A stretch of 64,000 bases of DNA from Celeribacter halophilus (GCF_900114135.1 NZ_FORY01000007.1:19730-83729), one strand, 5' to 3'. Numbered from the stretch's first letter, positions 1 through 10,168 are shown. Made by a program: numbers and translations. The notes: generated by a model from the letters alone, not told the origin.

Positions 1-140
<140 letters not shown>

Positions 141-154
141 TTAACATCGCGGGC

Positions 155-183
155 TAGTTATTGACTCTGAGCGAGAAAATCAA
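155..183 (-). promoter_or_regulatory. Candidate sigma-70 promoter for tuf
   Basis: On the minus strand TTGATT (178–183) is followed by a 17-bp spacer and TAACTA (155–160). This would start transcription about 50–55 bases before the tuf ATG. Both hexamers are close to consensus. This is a pattern match only. Confidence 0.4.
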
Positions 184-186
184 GCG

Positions 187-828
187 TCAGTTGCTAATTG
201 TCGGCTGTTCTACCGCTTCGGGGGCCAGAACTTCGAGTGCGGCTTTCGCCTCTTCGGCATCCGAGCTTTCCGGCGCAATCGGCTCAACCCCGAACCATTG
301 GCCGTTTTCCAGCAACCAGCGCTCCACTTTCAGAGCCGCGTTGCGTGTCAGAATGTCAAGCTGTTCCTCCCGCGTCCGCGTCAGGCCGGAGCCGACCAAT
401 GTATGGCCGTTCAGACTTTCGAACACGGTCAGAAGCTTCGGTTTTTCCGTCAGCTTCTCGCCTTTCGAATCGTCCCAGATGTTGACCGTCAGGACCAGAA
501 CGGACTTTGGCGTGAACAGCACCGGAATACCCGGCGCGGCCAAACCGTAGGCGTCTACCTTGATTCCGATGTGATAAAGCTTATCCCCATCATAGCGTCC
601 GAAACGGGCCTGCATCGCGGCCTTGAGCGCGGTTTCAAGCTCTTCTTCCGTGGCATTGCGCGAGAACGGTGCTTTCTGTGCATCTGTGGCCACCACCACG
701 TTATGCCCCAAAGCAAAATCACCGAGATCCACCAAAGGCGTGTCTTCGGTAATCTCCTTGGCATCGCTACAGGCCGTCAGAGCCAAAAGAGAAAGACCAA
801 GGAAAACGCGGCGGGTAAATGACAACAC
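187..828 (-). CDS. Predicted outer-envelope lipoprotein, unknown function
   Basis: A 213-residue protein is read from a GTG at 828 with GGAG about ten bases upstream. The N-terminus has two arginines, a hydrophobic stretch and a lipobox LTAC with Cys20, so it should be exported and lipidated. The rest is a soluble domain with no motif I recognise; its C-terminus is acidic and Ala/Glu-rich. A longer reading frame upstream would bury the signal peptide, so the GTG is preferred. It sits 70 bases behind the M48 peptidase gene with no terminator visible between them. Confidence 0.75.
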   Translation of the reverse strand: MLSFTRRVFLGLSLLALTACSDAKEITEDTPLVDLGDFALGHNVVVATDAQKAPFSRNATEEELETALKAAMQARFGRYDGDKLYHIGIKVDAYGLAAPGIPVLFTPKSVLVLTVNIWDDSKGEKLTEKPKLLTVFESLNGHTLVGSGLTRTREEQLDILTRNAALKVERWLLENGQWFGVEPIAPESSDAEEAKAALEVLAPEAVEQPTISN

Positions 829-898
829 TGGGGACTGCTCCTGAATTCTGTGTTCCCAAGAGGTAGCGACAAACGGCCTGCGGTGCAACGTCAGCGGT

Positions 899-2059
899 TC
901 AGTCGCAGATATGGCGCAGCCTGTGCCACTCCAACGCAGAGAGAATAGGCTCGCCCGCGCCATCGAATCCTTCGGCTGCGGCATGGGCCCGCGCCACACG
1001 GTCCCCGAGCTGCGGATGCGAGGCGAGATGCGAGGCAAGCCCCTCCGTATCACCGTATTGCTCTTTCAACCGCTCGAATAAAGGCGCAAGCGCCCCCGGC
1101 GACACACCGGCCTTCGGCAAAAGCGCATGGGCATAGGCGTCGGCGGCGCTTTCGGCACCTTGGCTGTATTGCGCATTCACCAGTTGGTTCACGCCAAGCA
1201 AGACCACGGTGCCACCTGCAAAATCCCCGAAGACCAGCGACAGCACTCCGAAAGTGCCGACCCCGCGCAATGCGTGGCGCGTCGGGTCACGATGGGCGAC
1301 ATGGCCCATCTCATGCGCGATCACGGCGGCGACTTCTTCGGGAGCTTCGGCAGCATCAATCAGCCCCTGCATCACGACGATTCGTCCACCGGGCAAGGCA
1401 AAGGCATTGATCATATCCAGATCAAGCACGGTGAGACGCATGGCCTGCGCATCCAGATCGGAGGCTGACAGCAATCTGTCCTGCATCTTTTCAAGCGCGG
1501 CCACCCCATGTGCTTCACGGCATTCTTCGATCGGGAACATCTCGTTTTGTGAAAAACTCTCGCGGATGCGCTCATAGGTCTTGTCTCCCAAGGCGCGCTC
1601 CCCCTCCACCGGCAAACGTGCGGCCAGCTGATCCGCAATCAGGGGAATCAGAACAAAGACGATCAGCACCACAGAGGCCACCGCCCCGACAATCAAACCG
1701 GCAAGACGCCGCCGCCCCGTCACCGGCGCACGACGCGTCAGAGAGGGCGCGGAACGCTCGATCTCCGCGAGCAGCTTCGGGTCACGTACATAGAGACGCG
1801 CGGTCGGGCTCATCACATTGGTCAACACGCCGATCCGGCCCATGTCGCCGCGCAAAGCCCCCTGCCCTTCAACATGGCGCAGATGCGAGAGGGACCAATG
1901 CACCGTCACCGCCTCGCCCGCCTCATCCGTGTAGCTCAGATCGGCAATCCCCTCACCGGAATGCAGCGTGACATAGGCGTCGTGGCGCTTGGCCGTTTTC
2001 CCGTCGACAAAATCGCAGCGCACGCCTTTCGGCTTGGGGATCCACGGGTTCATGCTCAT
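899..2059 (-). CDS. M48-family membrane-anchored zinc metallopeptidase
   Basis: A 386-residue protein with one transmembrane segment (about 119–142) followed by a peptidase domain. The HEMGH zinc motif is at residues 249–253, and a later SQGAESAADAYA segment supplies the third ligand glutamate expected in M48 enzymes. The N-terminal 100 residues look like a separate beta-rich cytoplasmic domain. Its ATG overlaps the stop of the upstream DUF898 gene (ATGA), so the two are translationally coupled. The family includes HtpX/BepA-like envelope quality-control proteases; the actual substrate is unknown. Confidence 0.88.
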   Translation of the reverse strand: MSMNPWIPKPKGVRCDFVDGKTAKRHDAYVTLHSGEGIADLSYTDEAGEAVTVHWSLSHLRHVEGQGALRGDMGRIGVLTNVMSPTARLYVRDPKLLAEIERSAPSLTRRAPVTGRRRLAGLIVGAVASVVLIVFVLIPLIADQLAARLPVEGERALGDKTYERIRESFSQNEMFPIEECREAHGVAALEKMQDRLLSASDLDAQAMRLTVLDLDMINAFALPGGRIVVMQGLIDAAEAPEEVAAVIAHEMGHVAHRDPTRHALRGVGTFGVLSLVFGDFAGGTVVLLGVNQLVNAQYSQGAESAADAYAHALLPKAGVSPGALAPLFERLKEQYGDTEGLASHLASHPQLGDRVARAHAAAEGFDGAGEPILSALEWHRLRHICD

Positions 2060-3318
2060 ATCGCGGCCCCCAGATCAAAGGCCTCGGCCATGCCTTCCGC
2101 CTGCCCCGCATGATCCCGGTCGCGCTGACGGATGTCCGCCAGATGCTCGCCGCCTGTCAGGGACAAGGTTTGCGCATAGTGCCGCCACGTCGGGAACAGC
2201 ACGAAGGTTTGCCGGAACACAGCAAAGAACAACAGCGTGGTCATGTAGAGAAACAGCCCGAAAGCCAGAGACACGCCCGCCGAGGGCATGCCCTCTTCGC
2301 TGATCCCCGTGCCCTCTGTCACAGCACCCGAGGCAAAAATGCCAAAATCCGCCAGCCCCGGATAGACCGCAACCAGCACCGCAGACGCCGCCGCACCGAC
2401 CACAAAGGTGGCGATGGCCGTGCAGATGTTGGTCAGCGTATAGCCCGCAATATTGATCCAGAGCACACGGGGAAACGAAAGGCGCGAGATCAGCCCGACC
2501 CCGCCTGCAGTCTTGTGATTGGCAAGATAGCGCAGCGCAACGACCCGATACCGCAGGTAGAGGAAAACGCCGAGCAACAGCAATACAGGCACAAAGGCCA
2601 AAGATTGCATTTGCTCCGAAGGACTGAAAAAACCACTGTCTGTCGCCTGCGGGCCGGCCTCAAGAAACGCGACACGCCCGATGAGCCCCAAGCCCAGCCA
2701 GATGCAGACAAGCGTTGGCAGGAAGGATTTCGCCAGCCCCCACCATCGTCCGCCCTGATGCAGCCGTTGATCCCCGAAAAACGTCCGGTCTGTGCGGAAT
2801 TTCTCCAGCTTGAAGGTCATGCGCGGCCAGAGAAAGCCCAGCGTCAACACGGTCAAAAGCAAATGTCCCATCGCATGAAGCGTATATTTGCCCGCCGCAG
2901 GCTCCAGCCCGAACCGGATCCCCCGCCACCGCGTGCGGGCATAGACATAGCGTTTGGCCCGATAGGAAGCGAAATAGATCAGCGGCACGGCAATCAGCGC
3001 GGCAACGAGATAGGCTTCGAGCTCTCCCTGAAACACCGCGTAGGAGGCGTAAACCAGCACAAGCGCCAGCACGCCAATCAAGAACGCGAGGACGACGAGC
3101 GCGATAAGAAATCCTGTGAATTTCTCGATCCCCTTGCCGACATATTCCAGAGGCGTTCCGTCAGGTCGCACAGCAGACCAGAAGTGCCGCCGGAGCCGCG
3201 TTTTCATCCAGAACCGGTAAAATCCGAGCGTGACGACGGACAGCATCGCGGTCCAAAGCGAAAGCCGCAGGGTGGAACCCACGCGGCCTTCAAACTCGGT
3301 CTTCAGTAATTGTGTCAC
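2056..3318 (-). CDS. DUF898 (YjgN-like) polytopic inner-membrane protein
   Basis: About 420 residues from a GTG at 3318, preceded by a G-rich ribosome binding site (GGGGGG, six bases away). It has repeated modules of the LGFYRFWMKTRLRRHFW type, each followed by hydrophobic helices, as in DUF898/YjgN proteins; I count about six or more membrane segments. The frame stays open upstream into parC but that part is not protein-like. It is coupled to the M48 peptidase by a 4-base overlap, suggesting that the peptidase and this membrane protein act together. Function is unknown. Confidence 0.82.
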   Translation of the reverse strand: MTQLLKTEFEGRVGSTLRLSLWTAMLSVVTLGFYRFWMKTRLRRHFWSAVRPDGTPLEYVGKGIEKFTGFLIALVVLAFLIGVLALVLVYASYAVFQGELEAYLVAALIAVPLIYFASYRAKRYVYARTRWRGIRFGLEPAAGKYTLHAMGHLLLTVLTLGFLWPRMTFKLEKFRTDRTFFGDQRLHQGGRWWGLAKSFLPTLVCIWLGLGLIGRVAFLEAGPQATDSGFFSPSEQMQSLAFVPVLLLLGVFLYLRYRVVALRYLANHKTAGGVGLISRLSFPRVLWINIAGYTLTNICTAIATFVVGAAASAVLVAVYPGLADFGIFASGAVTEGTGISEEGMPSAGVSLAFGLFLYMTTLLFFAVFRQTFVLFPTWRHYAQTLSLTGGEHLADIRQRDRDHAGQAEGMAEAFDLGAAI

Positions 3319-3347
3319 AGCATGCCCCCCGACATACGCCGTCAGGA

Positions 3348-5708
3348 TCAGCTGAACTTGTTGTCCCTCGGGAACCCGTGCGGCGGCTGTTTGCCCACGC
3401 CTGCGCGTTTGCCGAGCCATTGCGTAAGGTCTTTCTCCGTGCGTGTGTTGCCACCGCCCATGGTCCAGCTCAGCCCCTCGTCCCACATGAATGTGGTCAG
3501 ATCGGACAGGCCGCCATCAAGTTCCAGCATCCCTTGCGCACCTCGGGCCTGATTGTATTTCTGCAACCGAACCCCCTTGCCGCGCCCGAGCTCCGGCACA
3601 TCGGCTAGCGGGAAGACGAGGAACCGGCGGTTCTGCGAGATCACCGCCACATGGTCGCCTTTGATGCGATGCACGATCACGGCCTTTTCGTCGCCTTTGA
3701 CGTTGAGCACCTGTTTGCCGTTGCGGGTCTGGGCGACCACGTCTTTTTCCGCGATCTGGAACCCGTTACCCGCGTTCGACGCGACAAGCAGCTTGCCTTC
3801 GGGGTCATGTTTGAAGATGTCGACGATCTCCACCTCATTGGGCAGGTCAACCATCAGGCGCACCGGTTCGCCCATTCCGCGTCCACCAGGCAGGGTCGCC
3901 GCCGAGAGCGTATAGAACCGGCCGGCAGAGCCCATGATGATCAAACGGTCCGTCGTCTCCGCGTGGAATATAAAGCGCGGACCATCGCCGTCCTTGAACT
4001 TCAACTCGCGGTTCAGGTCGATATGACCGGACATGGCCCGAATCCAGCCCATCTGCGAACAGACCACTGTGATCGGCTCGCGCTCGATCATGGCTTCCAG
4101 CGGCACATCCTCGACCTCTGTGGCCTCGGCAAATTGCGTCAGCCGTGCCCCGCGCGGACCGTAATCCTTGCCGAATTTCTTCTTGGTCTCTTTGAGTTCC
4201 TCGGAAATGTGCAGCCATTGCCTGTCCTCGGACTCCAGCAAGGCAACAAGCCCCGCCTTTTCCGCCAGCAAGGCATCGCGCTCTTTGACCAGTTCGATCT
4301 CTTCCAGACGCCGCAAGCTGCGCAGGCGCATGTTGAGAATGGCTTCGGCCTGCACCTCGGTCAGTTCACCCTGACCTTCCGGTGCGGGCAGCGGGCTGAC
4401 GTAATCCTTTTCCGTCATGGCGCGCGGGAAATCGCGGCCCCAGACCTCGGCCATCAAGGCGGCTTTCGGATCGTCGTCATAGCGGATGATGTCGATCACA
4501 CGGTCGAGGTTCAAAAAGGCAATAATGAAGCCTTCGAGCACCTCAAGGCGATGGTCGATCTTTTCCAGCCGGTGTTGCGAACGGCGTTGCAACACGATGC
4601 GACGGTGATCCAGCCACGCCCGCAGCACTTCTTTGAGCGAACAGACTTTCGGCGTCCGCCCGTCGATCAACACGTTCATGTTGAGCGAGAACCGCGTCTC
4701 AAGATCCGAGTTGCGGAACAGCGTGTTCATCAACACATCCGGATCGACATTCTTGGATTTCGGCTCCAGAATCACGCGAATGTCTTCGGCGCTCTCGTCG
4801 CGCACATCGGCGAGAATCGGCACTTTCTTGGTCTGGATGACTTCCGCGAGCTTCTCGATCAGCTTCGACTTCTGAACCTGATAGGGAATTTCCGTGACCA
4901 CAATCTGCCACTGGCCACGCCCCAGATCCTCGACCTCCCATTTCGCCCGCAGACGGAAAGACCCGCGCCCTGTCGCATAGGTCTTGGCCATGCTCTCGCG
5001 CGGCTCGACAATGATGCCACCCGTCGGGAAGTCCGGCCCTTTGACGTAGTTCAAAAGAGTCTCGTCGCGCACATCCGGCGTCTTGATCATATGCAGCGAG
5101 GCGTCGATCAGTTCGGAGATGTTATGCGGCGGGATATTCGTCGCCATGCCGACCGCAATCCCCGAAGACCCGTTGGCCAGCAGGTTCGGAAAGGCCGCCG
5201 GCAGCACTTCGGGCTCGCGCAGCGTGCCATCGTAGTTGTCGCGATAATCGACCGCATCCTCGTTGAGACCTTCGAGCAAGGCCTCGGCGGCAATGGTCAT
5301 CCGCGCTTCGGTGTAACGCGATGCCGCGGGGTTGTCGCCGTCGATATTGCCGAAGTTCCCCTGCCCGTCCACAAGCGGGTAGCGAACGTTGAAATCCTGC
5401 GCCAGACGCGCCATCGCATCATAAATCGCCGCATCGCCGTGCGGGTGATAGTTCCCCATCACATCGCCGGAGATTTTTGCGGATTTGCGGAAGCCTCCCG
5501 TGGGAGACAGACGCAACTCACGCATGGCATAGAGAATACGCCGGTGCACGGGTTTCAGACCATCACGCGCGTCAGGCAAGGCGCGGTGCATGATCGTCGA
5601 AAGCGCATATTGCAAATAGCGCTCGCCAATGGCGCGGCGCAACGGTTCGAAGGTCTCACCCTGCGGTGCCCCTTCTTTTTCAGAATCTTGGGTCAAATCA
5701 CTGCTCAT
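3348..5708 (-). CDS. parC: DNA topoisomerase IV subunit A
   Basis: A 786-residue protein with the GyrA/ParC winged-helix/tower core. The catalytic tyrosine is in SRYTEARM at Tyr132, and the N-terminal [20 protein letters not shown] segment is typical. The C-terminal third contains the beta-pinwheel repeats, and the length matches alphaproteobacterial ParC rather than GyrA (no GyrA box seen). With ParE it decatenates daughter chromosomes. The ATG at 5708 is preferred over a TTG two codons upstream. parC leads the run towards DUF898 and M48, 29 bases apart. Confidence 0.96.
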   Translation of the reverse strand: MSSDLTQDSEKEGAPQGETFEPLRRAIGERYLQYALSTIMHRALPDARDGLKPVHRRILYAMRELRLSPTGGFRKSAKISGDVMGNYHPHGDAAIYDAMARLAQDFNVRYPLVDGQGNFGNIDGDNPAASRYTEARMTIAAEALLEGLNEDAVDYRDNYDGTLREPEVLPAAFPNLLANGSSGIAVGMATNIPPHNISELIDASLHMIKTPDVRDETLLNYVKGPDFPTGGIIVEPRESMAKTYATGRGSFRLRAKWEVEDLGRGQWQIVVTEIPYQVQKSKLIEKLAEVIQTKKVPILADVRDESAEDIRVILEPKSKNVDPDVLMNTLFRNSDLETRFSLNMNVLIDGRTPKVCSLKEVLRAWLDHRRIVLQRRSQHRLEKIDHRLEVLEGFIIAFLNLDRVIDIIRYDDDPKAALMAEVWGRDFPRAMTEKDYVSPLPAPEGQGELTEVQAEAILNMRLRSLRRLEEIELVKERDALLAEKAGLVALLESEDRQWLHISEELKETKKKFGKDYGPRGARLTQFAEATEVEDVPLEAMIEREPITVVCSQMGWIRAMSGHIDLNRELKFKDGDGPRFIFHAETTDRLIIMGSAGRFYTLSAATLPGGRGMGEPVRLMVDLPNEVEIVDIFKHDPEGKLLVASNAGNGFQIAEKDVVAQTRNGKQVLNVKGDEKAVIVHRIKGDHVAVISQNRRFLVFPLADVPELGRGKGVRLQKYNQARGAQGMLELDGGLSDLTTFMWDEGLSWTMGGGNTRTEKDLTQWLGKRAGVGKQPPHGFPRDNKFS

Positions 5709-5882
5709 GGCCAAGATGAATAGCCGCCCATCTTCGCTCCGGCAAGCGGATGTCGCATCTTGTCCACAGGCACGGCACAGGCCCGCAGGATCAGGGGGTG
5801 GAAATTTTACTGAACTTTCCCCGCATTATTCGGGCGAATCGTCTAGTATACGAGTGTGTAACGGTAATTCGGGGGTGTGTTT

Positions 5883-6494
5883 ATGCTACGTCTTTTGGCG
5901 ATGACTGCGTTTGGCCTATGGGCTTCATTGATGGTGTTCGGACGGGATCTCTCTCCCGAGGAACAGGCCGCGCTCGAGGCGCGCCGCGCAGAGAAAGTGT
6001 CCGTCTTCGCGCAACTCTCCAACACCTTGTCCGAAAGTTTCGGTTCAGGCGCGAAGCGTCAGGGCGCCTATGTCCCGACGCTGGCCGAGGCCCAAGCAGT
6101 GCGCAGCCTGCCAACGCCATCGACAACTGCCCCCGCACAGGACACGGCCCGCATTCACCTTGCCAGCACGCAACCCGAGCCAGTCGACCTGACCGGCATC
6201 ACCCGCGTCTCGCATCCGGAGAAAATGGCCGCTATGCTCTCGGCCACTCCCGCCGCGCCTAACGCCACCACGGCAGACCCCGCCTCCGGGATGGTGCTGC
6301 GCGAAGTCACGGCCTCACGCGTCAATGTCCGCTCCGGCCCCTCCACCGCAAATCCGGTGCTTGGCCAGCTTGTCCGTTCGGAAATTGTCCGCGTCATCTC
6401 TCCCGAGGAAAACGGCTGGGTCAAAATTCTGGTCGAGGGCGCAGGGGTCGAAGGCTACATGGCCGCTGAATTTCTGGCTGATCTGACACACTGA
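5883..6494 (+). CDS. Exported SH3-domain protein
   Basis: A 203-residue protein. Residues 1–20 form a signal peptide or anchor (MLRLLAMTAFGLWASLMVFG), followed by a charged linker. The C-terminal 65 residues are a bacterial SH3 (SH3b) fold, with the typical VNVRSGPSTANPVLG and GWVKI…GYM segments. Such domains usually bind peptidoglycan or partner proteins in the envelope. The ATG at 5883 has a GGGGGT ribosome binding site; a GTG two codons upstream is possible. It is divergent from parC across 174 bases and is followed by a strong terminator. Confidence 0.85.
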   Translation: MLRLLAMTAFGLWASLMVFGRDLSPEEQAALEARRAEKVSVFAQLSNTLSESFGSGAKRQGAYVPTLAEAQAVRSLPTPSTTAPAQDTARIHLASTQPEPVDLTGITRVSHPEKMAAMLSATPAAPNATTADPASGMVLREVTASRVNVRSGPSTANPVLGQLVRSEIVRVISPEENGWVKILVEGAGVEGYMAAEFLADLTH

Positions 6495-6541
6495 GTTCCC
6501 TCTCATGAAAAGGTGGATTCCCTCGCCGCCTGTCATGAGCT

Positions 6542-6576
6542 AAGCCTTTCCCGTCTCTTTCGGGAAAGGCTTTTTT
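6542..6576 (+). terminator. Rho-independent terminator overlapping the SDR translation start signal
   Basis: A perfect 12-bp stem, AAGCCTTTCCCG / CGGGAAAGGCTT, with a 7-base loop and a run of six T. The T-run ends one base before the ATG of the next gene. The 3' arm contains the only Shine–Dalgarno-like sequence (AAAGG) for that gene. Confidence 0.9.
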
Positions 6577-7410
6577 ATGCGCTCCATTCTCATCACAGGC
6601 TGCTCTTCAGGCATCGGGTATCACACCGCGCATTTTCTGAAGGCGCGCGGCTGGCGTGTCCTCGCAACGTGCCGGCAGGAGCAAGATGCCCAACGCCTCC
6701 AAATTGAAGGTCTGGAAAGTTTCCGACTTGACTACGAAGACCCCGCCTCGATCGAGGCCGGTTTCCATGAGACCATGTCGCGCACCGGCGGCACGCTGGA
6801 CGCGCTTTTCAACAACGGCGCCTATGCCATCCCCTCGGCGGTCGAAGACCTCCCCGTGGATGCGCTGCGCCAGAATTTCGAAGCCAATTTCTTCGGCTGG
6901 CACGACCTTACACGACGGGTCATTCCGGTCATGCGCAAACAAGGGCACGGGCGCATTGTGCAATGCTCCTCGGTCCTTGGCATCATGGCCATGCCGTGGC
7001 GCGGCAGCTACAACTCCACAAAATTCGCGCTCGAAGGGCTCACCGACACGCTGCGCCTCGAAATGCGCGGCACGGGGATACATGTCTCCATGATCGAACC
7101 CGGCCCGATTGGCACCGCCTTTCGCCTCAATGCGCGCAAACAATTCGACAAATGGATCGACTGGGAGGCCTCCGCACGCGCGGAACAATACCGCACCAAA
7201 CTCGTGCCGCGCCTCTACAAAGCCGCCGACACCTCGGAGCCGGACGCCTTCGAGCTTGGCCCCGAAGCGGTCAGCCGCAAGCTCCTGCGCGCCTTGGAAA
7301 GCCCGCGCCCACGGGCGCATTACTACGTCACCACCCCCACCTATATCGCGGGGCTGTCACGACGGTTCCTGCCACAACGGCTGATCGACCGGATGATGGC
7401 AAAACTCTAG
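6577..7410 (+). CDS. Short-chain dehydrogenase/reductase (SDR) family oxidoreductase
   Basis: A 277-residue classical SDR. The cofactor-binding TGCSSGIG motif is at residues 7–14, NNGAY follows strand four, the catalytic serine is near 131, and Tyr145/Lys149 form YNSTK. Substrate is not deducible; the C-terminal 50 residues are longer than minimal SDRs. The start cannot lie downstream because the Rossmann motif begins at residue 7. The ATG directly follows the T-run of the upstream terminator, with AAAGG in the hairpin arm seven bases before it, so initiation may depend on the hairpin being open. Confidence 0.9.
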   Translation: MRSILITGCSSGIGYHTAHFLKARGWRVLATCRQEQDAQRLQIEGLESFRLDYEDPASIEAGFHETMSRTGGTLDALFNNGAYAIPSAVEDLPVDALRQNFEANFFGWHDLTRRVIPVMRKQGHGRIVQCSSVLGIMAMPWRGSYNSTKFALEGLTDTLRLEMRGTGIHVSMIEPGPIGTAFRLNARKQFDKWIDWEASARAEQYRTKLVPRLYKAADTSEPDAFELGPEAVSRKLLRALESPRPRAHYYVTTPTYIAGLSRRFLPQRLIDRMMAKL

Positions 7411-7485
7411 GACACGCGAAAGGCAACTTGGGCCAGCGCCCGAAACGCGCTATGACTGGTCTACCTTTCGCTCAAGGAGCTGCAT

Positions 7486-7689
7486 ATGTCCGATCCGTTT
7501 ATCTATGTCATTGGCGCCGCCTGCCTGCTCGTTCTCCTCATCCTCGCCCTTGGCATCGGCCAGTTCGGACGCGGGGGCGTCGAGGGGGCGAAACGGTCAA
7601 ACAAACTCATGCAGGCCCGTATTCTCGCCCAGTTGGGAGCGGTGATCCTCGTGGTAATTTTCGTGGCGCTGCGCAAATCGGGGAACTGA
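7486..7689 (+). CDS. Small twin-transmembrane HIG1-domain protein
   Basis: A 67-residue protein with two hydrophobic helices (about 6–25 and 47–63) joined by a basic loop containing KRSNKLMQARI. This matches the bacterial HIG1 (hypoxia-induced) domain, whose mitochondrial relatives are cytochrome oxidase assembly factors. The ribosome binding site AAGGAG is six bases before the ATG. The adenosyltransferase gene begins two bases after its stop, so the two are probably co-transcribed. A respiratory role is inferred only from the family. Confidence 0.82.
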   Translation: MSDPFIYVIGAACLLVLLILALGIGQFGRGGVEGAKRSNKLMQARILAQLGAVILVVIFVALRKSGN

Positions 7690-7690
7690 C

Positions 7691-8269
7691 ATGGTTGTTC
7701 TGAACAAAATCTACACCCGCACCGGTGACACCGGCGAAACCGCGCTCTCCGATATGTCGCGCACCGCCAAATATGCCACTCGGGTCGCGGCCTATGGCAC
7801 GGTGGACGAGGTGAATGCCACCTTAGGCCTCGCCCGACTTCATGCCGAGGGCGATGTGGACGCAGCCCTGTCGCGCATTCAGAACGATCTGTTCGATCTG
7901 GGGGCCGATCTATCGCGGCCCAACATGGATAAAGACGACGAGGCGGGCTATCCGGTCCTCCGTGCCGTGCCTGCACAGGTCGAGCGGCTGGAGAGCGAGA
8001 TCGACGCCATGACCGCCGTGCTGGAACCGCTCAAAAGCTTTATCCTGCCCGCCGGAACCCCGCTCGCCGCCCAACTTCATATGAGCCGCACCGTCGCCCG
8101 CCGCGCCGAACGACTTGCCGTGCAGTTGAATGCCGAAGAAGACGGCGATGTGAACCCCGTGGCGATCAAATATCTCAACCGCCTGTCAGACTGGCTTTTC
8201 TGTGCAGCACGCATGGCCAATGACGCGGGCAAAGCCGATGTGCTCTGGGTGCCGGGTGCAAATCGATAG
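7691..8269 (+). CDS. Cob(I)yrinic acid a,c-diamide adenosyltransferase, PduO type
   Basis: A 192-residue PduO-type adenosyltransferase that transfers the adenosyl group of ATP to cob(I)alamin to form coenzyme B12. The ATP-binding N-terminus YTRTGDTGETAL, the TVDEVNA segment and the C-terminal SRTVARRAER arginine cluster are characteristic. AdoCbl is needed by ethylmalonyl-CoA mutase and methylmalonyl-CoA mutase, fitting the Mcd gene found later in the window. It begins two bases after the HIG1 gene and ends at a terminator. Confidence 0.93.
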   Translation: MVVLNKIYTRTGDTGETALSDMSRTAKYATRVAAYGTVDEVNATLGLARLHAEGDVDAALSRIQNDLFDLGADLSRPNMDKDDEAGYPVLRAVPAQVERLESEIDAMTAVLEPLKSFILPAGTPLAAQLHMSRTVARRAERLAVQLNAEEDGDVNPVAIKYLNRLSDWLFCAARMANDAGKADVLWVPGANR

Positions 8270-8302
8270 GCCGGACCAACCCGTAACGCTACGGCGCAAA
8301 TG

Positions 8303-8335
8303 AGACAGGACGCGACGTTTCGCTCCTGTCTTTTT
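8303..8335 (+). terminator. Rho-independent terminator after the adenosyltransferase gene
   Basis: AGACAGGA pairs with TCCTGTCT, with an inner GCGA/TCGC extension, followed by five T. It separates the adenosyltransferase from etfBA. Confidence 0.8.
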
Positions 8336-8435
8336 GCGTTTGGGGGCTATTTTCTGCGCACGCAAACGGCTAACAACGATGCCGGAGAGCTTTTGTGCCA
8401 TCCGCGTATGGCAAGACGAAAGGGAGTTTACGCTC

Positions 8436-9188
8436 ATGAAGGTCCTAGTACCTGTTAAGCGCGTGATTGATTACAACGTGAAGGTCAAAGTTAAGGCCGA
8501 TGGCACGGGTGTTGATCTCGCCAATGTAAAAATGTCGATGAACCCGTTTGACGAGATTTCCGTCGAAGAGGCCATTCGGCTGAAAGAGGCAGGGATTGCC
8601 TCCGAGGTTGTCATTGTGTCGATTGGCGAAAAGAAAGCCACGGACACGATCCGCAACGCGCTGGCCATGGGGGCCGATCGCGGCATTCTCGTGACCGAAG
8701 ATCAGGGCGTGGACCTTGAACCTTTGGCCGTGGCGAAAATTCTCGCCAAAGTGGTCGAAGAGGAAGCCCCCGAACTGGTGATCCTTGGCAAGCAGGCCAT
8801 CGACAACGACATGAACGCAACGGGTCAGATGCTGGCCGCGCTTCTGGGCTGGGGTCAGGCGACCTTTGCCTCCGAGGTGAAAATCGAAGACGGCAAGGCA
8901 GTTGTGACCCGCGAAGTGGACGGCGGGCTTCAGACCATTTCCGTCAATCTTCCTGCCATCGTGACCACCGATCTGCGTCTCAACGAGCCGCGTTATGCGT
9001 CGCTGCCGAACATCATGAAGGCCAAGAAAAAGCCTTTGGACGAGAAAACCGCAGCGGATTATGGCGTCGATACCACGCCGCGTCTGACGGTTGTGACCAC
9101 CGAAGAACCTACAGGCCGTCAGGCCGGGATCAAAGTGGGCTCCGTCGACGAGCTGATTGCGAAACTTAAAGAGGGAGGTCTGGTCTGA
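8436..9188 (+). CDS. etfB: Electron transfer flavoprotein beta subunit
   Basis: A 250-residue protein opening [15 protein letters not shown], with the [18 protein letters not shown] block and the ETF-beta recognition-loop and AMP-binding region. With EtfA it carries electrons from acyl-CoA dehydrogenases to ETF:ubiquinone oxidoreductase. The ATG at 8436 follows an AAGGGAG ribosome binding site; the longer upstream frame is not protein-like. The stop overlaps the etfA start (TGATG). Mcd in this window is a plausible electron donor. Confidence 0.97.
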   Translation: MKVLVPVKRVIDYNVKVKVKADGTGVDLANVKMSMNPFDEISVEEAIRLKEAGIASEVVIVSIGEKKATDTIRNALAMGADRGILVTEDQGVDLEPLAVAKILAKVVEEEAPELVILGKQAIDNDMNATGQMLAALLGWGQATFASEVKIEDGKAVVTREVDGGLQTISVNLPAIVTTDLRLNEPRYASLPNIMKAKKKPLDEKTAADYGVDTTPRLTVVTTEEPTGRQAGIKVGSVDELIAKLKEGGLV

Positions 9189-10108
9189 TGGCTGTTTTGC
9201 TTCTCGCTGAAGTCGCGGGCGATACGCTCGCTGTTGACGCAACCGCCAAGGCGGCCACCGCCGGCGCCAAGCTGGGCGATGTGACCGTGCTCGTATGTGG
9301 TCCCCAAGCCGCAGCCGACGAGGCCGCGAAACTCGACGGTGTGACCAAGGTCCTGCTCGCCGATGACGCCGCATATGCCAACGGCTTGGCCGAAAACCTT
9401 GCCGATCTGATCGTCTCTCTTGCGGGCGATTATTCCCACATCATCGCGCCTGCGACCACCACCGGCAAAAACATCCTGCCCCGCGTGGCCGCCCTTCTGG
9501 ATGTGATGGTGATCACTGATGTGACCGAAGTGGTCGACGCCGACACGTTCAAACGTCCGGTCTACGCGGGCAATGCGGTGCAGACCGTGAAATCGACCGA
9601 CGCGACCAAGGTGATTTCCTTCCGCACCTCGACCTTCGATGCGGCTGGCTCCACCGGTTCGGCAGCGGTCGAAACCGTGTCCGGCGCGGGCGACAAGGGG
9701 CTTTCGGCCTTTGTCGAGGACAAGGTGGTCGAAAGCGACCGTCCGGAACTTACCTCCGCCAAGATCGTCGTCTCCGGCGGCCGTGGTGTGGGCTCCGAAG
9801 AGAACTTTGCCATCATCGAAGCGCTGGCCGACAAACTGGGCGCTGCCGTGGGTGCGTCACGTGCAGCCGTCGATTCGGGATTTGCCCCGAACGATCAGCA
9901 AGTGGGCCAGACCGGCAAGGTCGTCGCTCCCGATCTCTACATCGCCTGCGGCATCTCCGGTGCGATCCAGCACCTCGCCGGGATGAAGGATTCGAAAGTC
10001 ATTGTTGCAATCAACAAGGACGAAGAAGCTCCGATCTTCCAGGTCGCCGACTTCGGCCTCGTGGCAGATCTCTTCGATGCGGTGCCAGAGCTGACTGAAA
10101 AACTCTGA
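9188..10108 (+). CDS. etfA: Electron transfer flavoprotein alpha subunit
   Basis: A 306-residue protein. The C-terminal FAD-binding domain shows [14 protein letters not shown], the SRAAVDSGF segment and [16 protein letters not shown], all typical of ETF-alpha. It overlaps etfB by one base and is followed by a strong bidirectional terminator. The subunit holds the FAD that cycles between acyl-CoA dehydrogenases and the quinone pool. Confidence 0.97.
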   Translation: MAVLLLAEVAGDTLAVDATAKAATAGAKLGDVTVLVCGPQAAADEAAKLDGVTKVLLADDAAYANGLAENLADLIVSLAGDYSHIIAPATTTGKNILPRVAALLDVMVITDVTEVVDADTFKRPVYAGNAVQTVKSTDATKVISFRTSTFDAAGSTGSAAVETVSGAGDKGLSAFVEDKVVESDRPELTSAKIVVSGGRGVGSEENFAIIEALADKLGAAVGASRAAVDSGFAPNDQQVGQTGKVVAPDLYIACGISGAIQHLAGMKDSKVIVAINKDEEAPIFQVADFGLVADLFDAVPELTEKL

Positions 10109-10126
10109 AACCATTTAAAAATAAAA

Positions 10127-10156
10127 TAAAAGGCCCGCCACAAGCGGGCCTTTTTC
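10127..10156. terminator. Bidirectional terminator between etfA and the DUF6473 gene
   Basis: AAAAGGCCCGC / GCGGGCCTTTTT stem with a 5-base loop. It has a T-run on the plus strand and a T-rich tail on the minus strand, so it can end both convergent units. Confidence 0.88.
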
Positions 10157-10168
10157 GTTTGACGCGAG

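Noticed and set aside
3651-5723. Long plus-strand open frame (about 690 codons) over parC
   Set aside because: It lies fully antisense to parC, has no recognisable domain and mirrors parC third-position bias.
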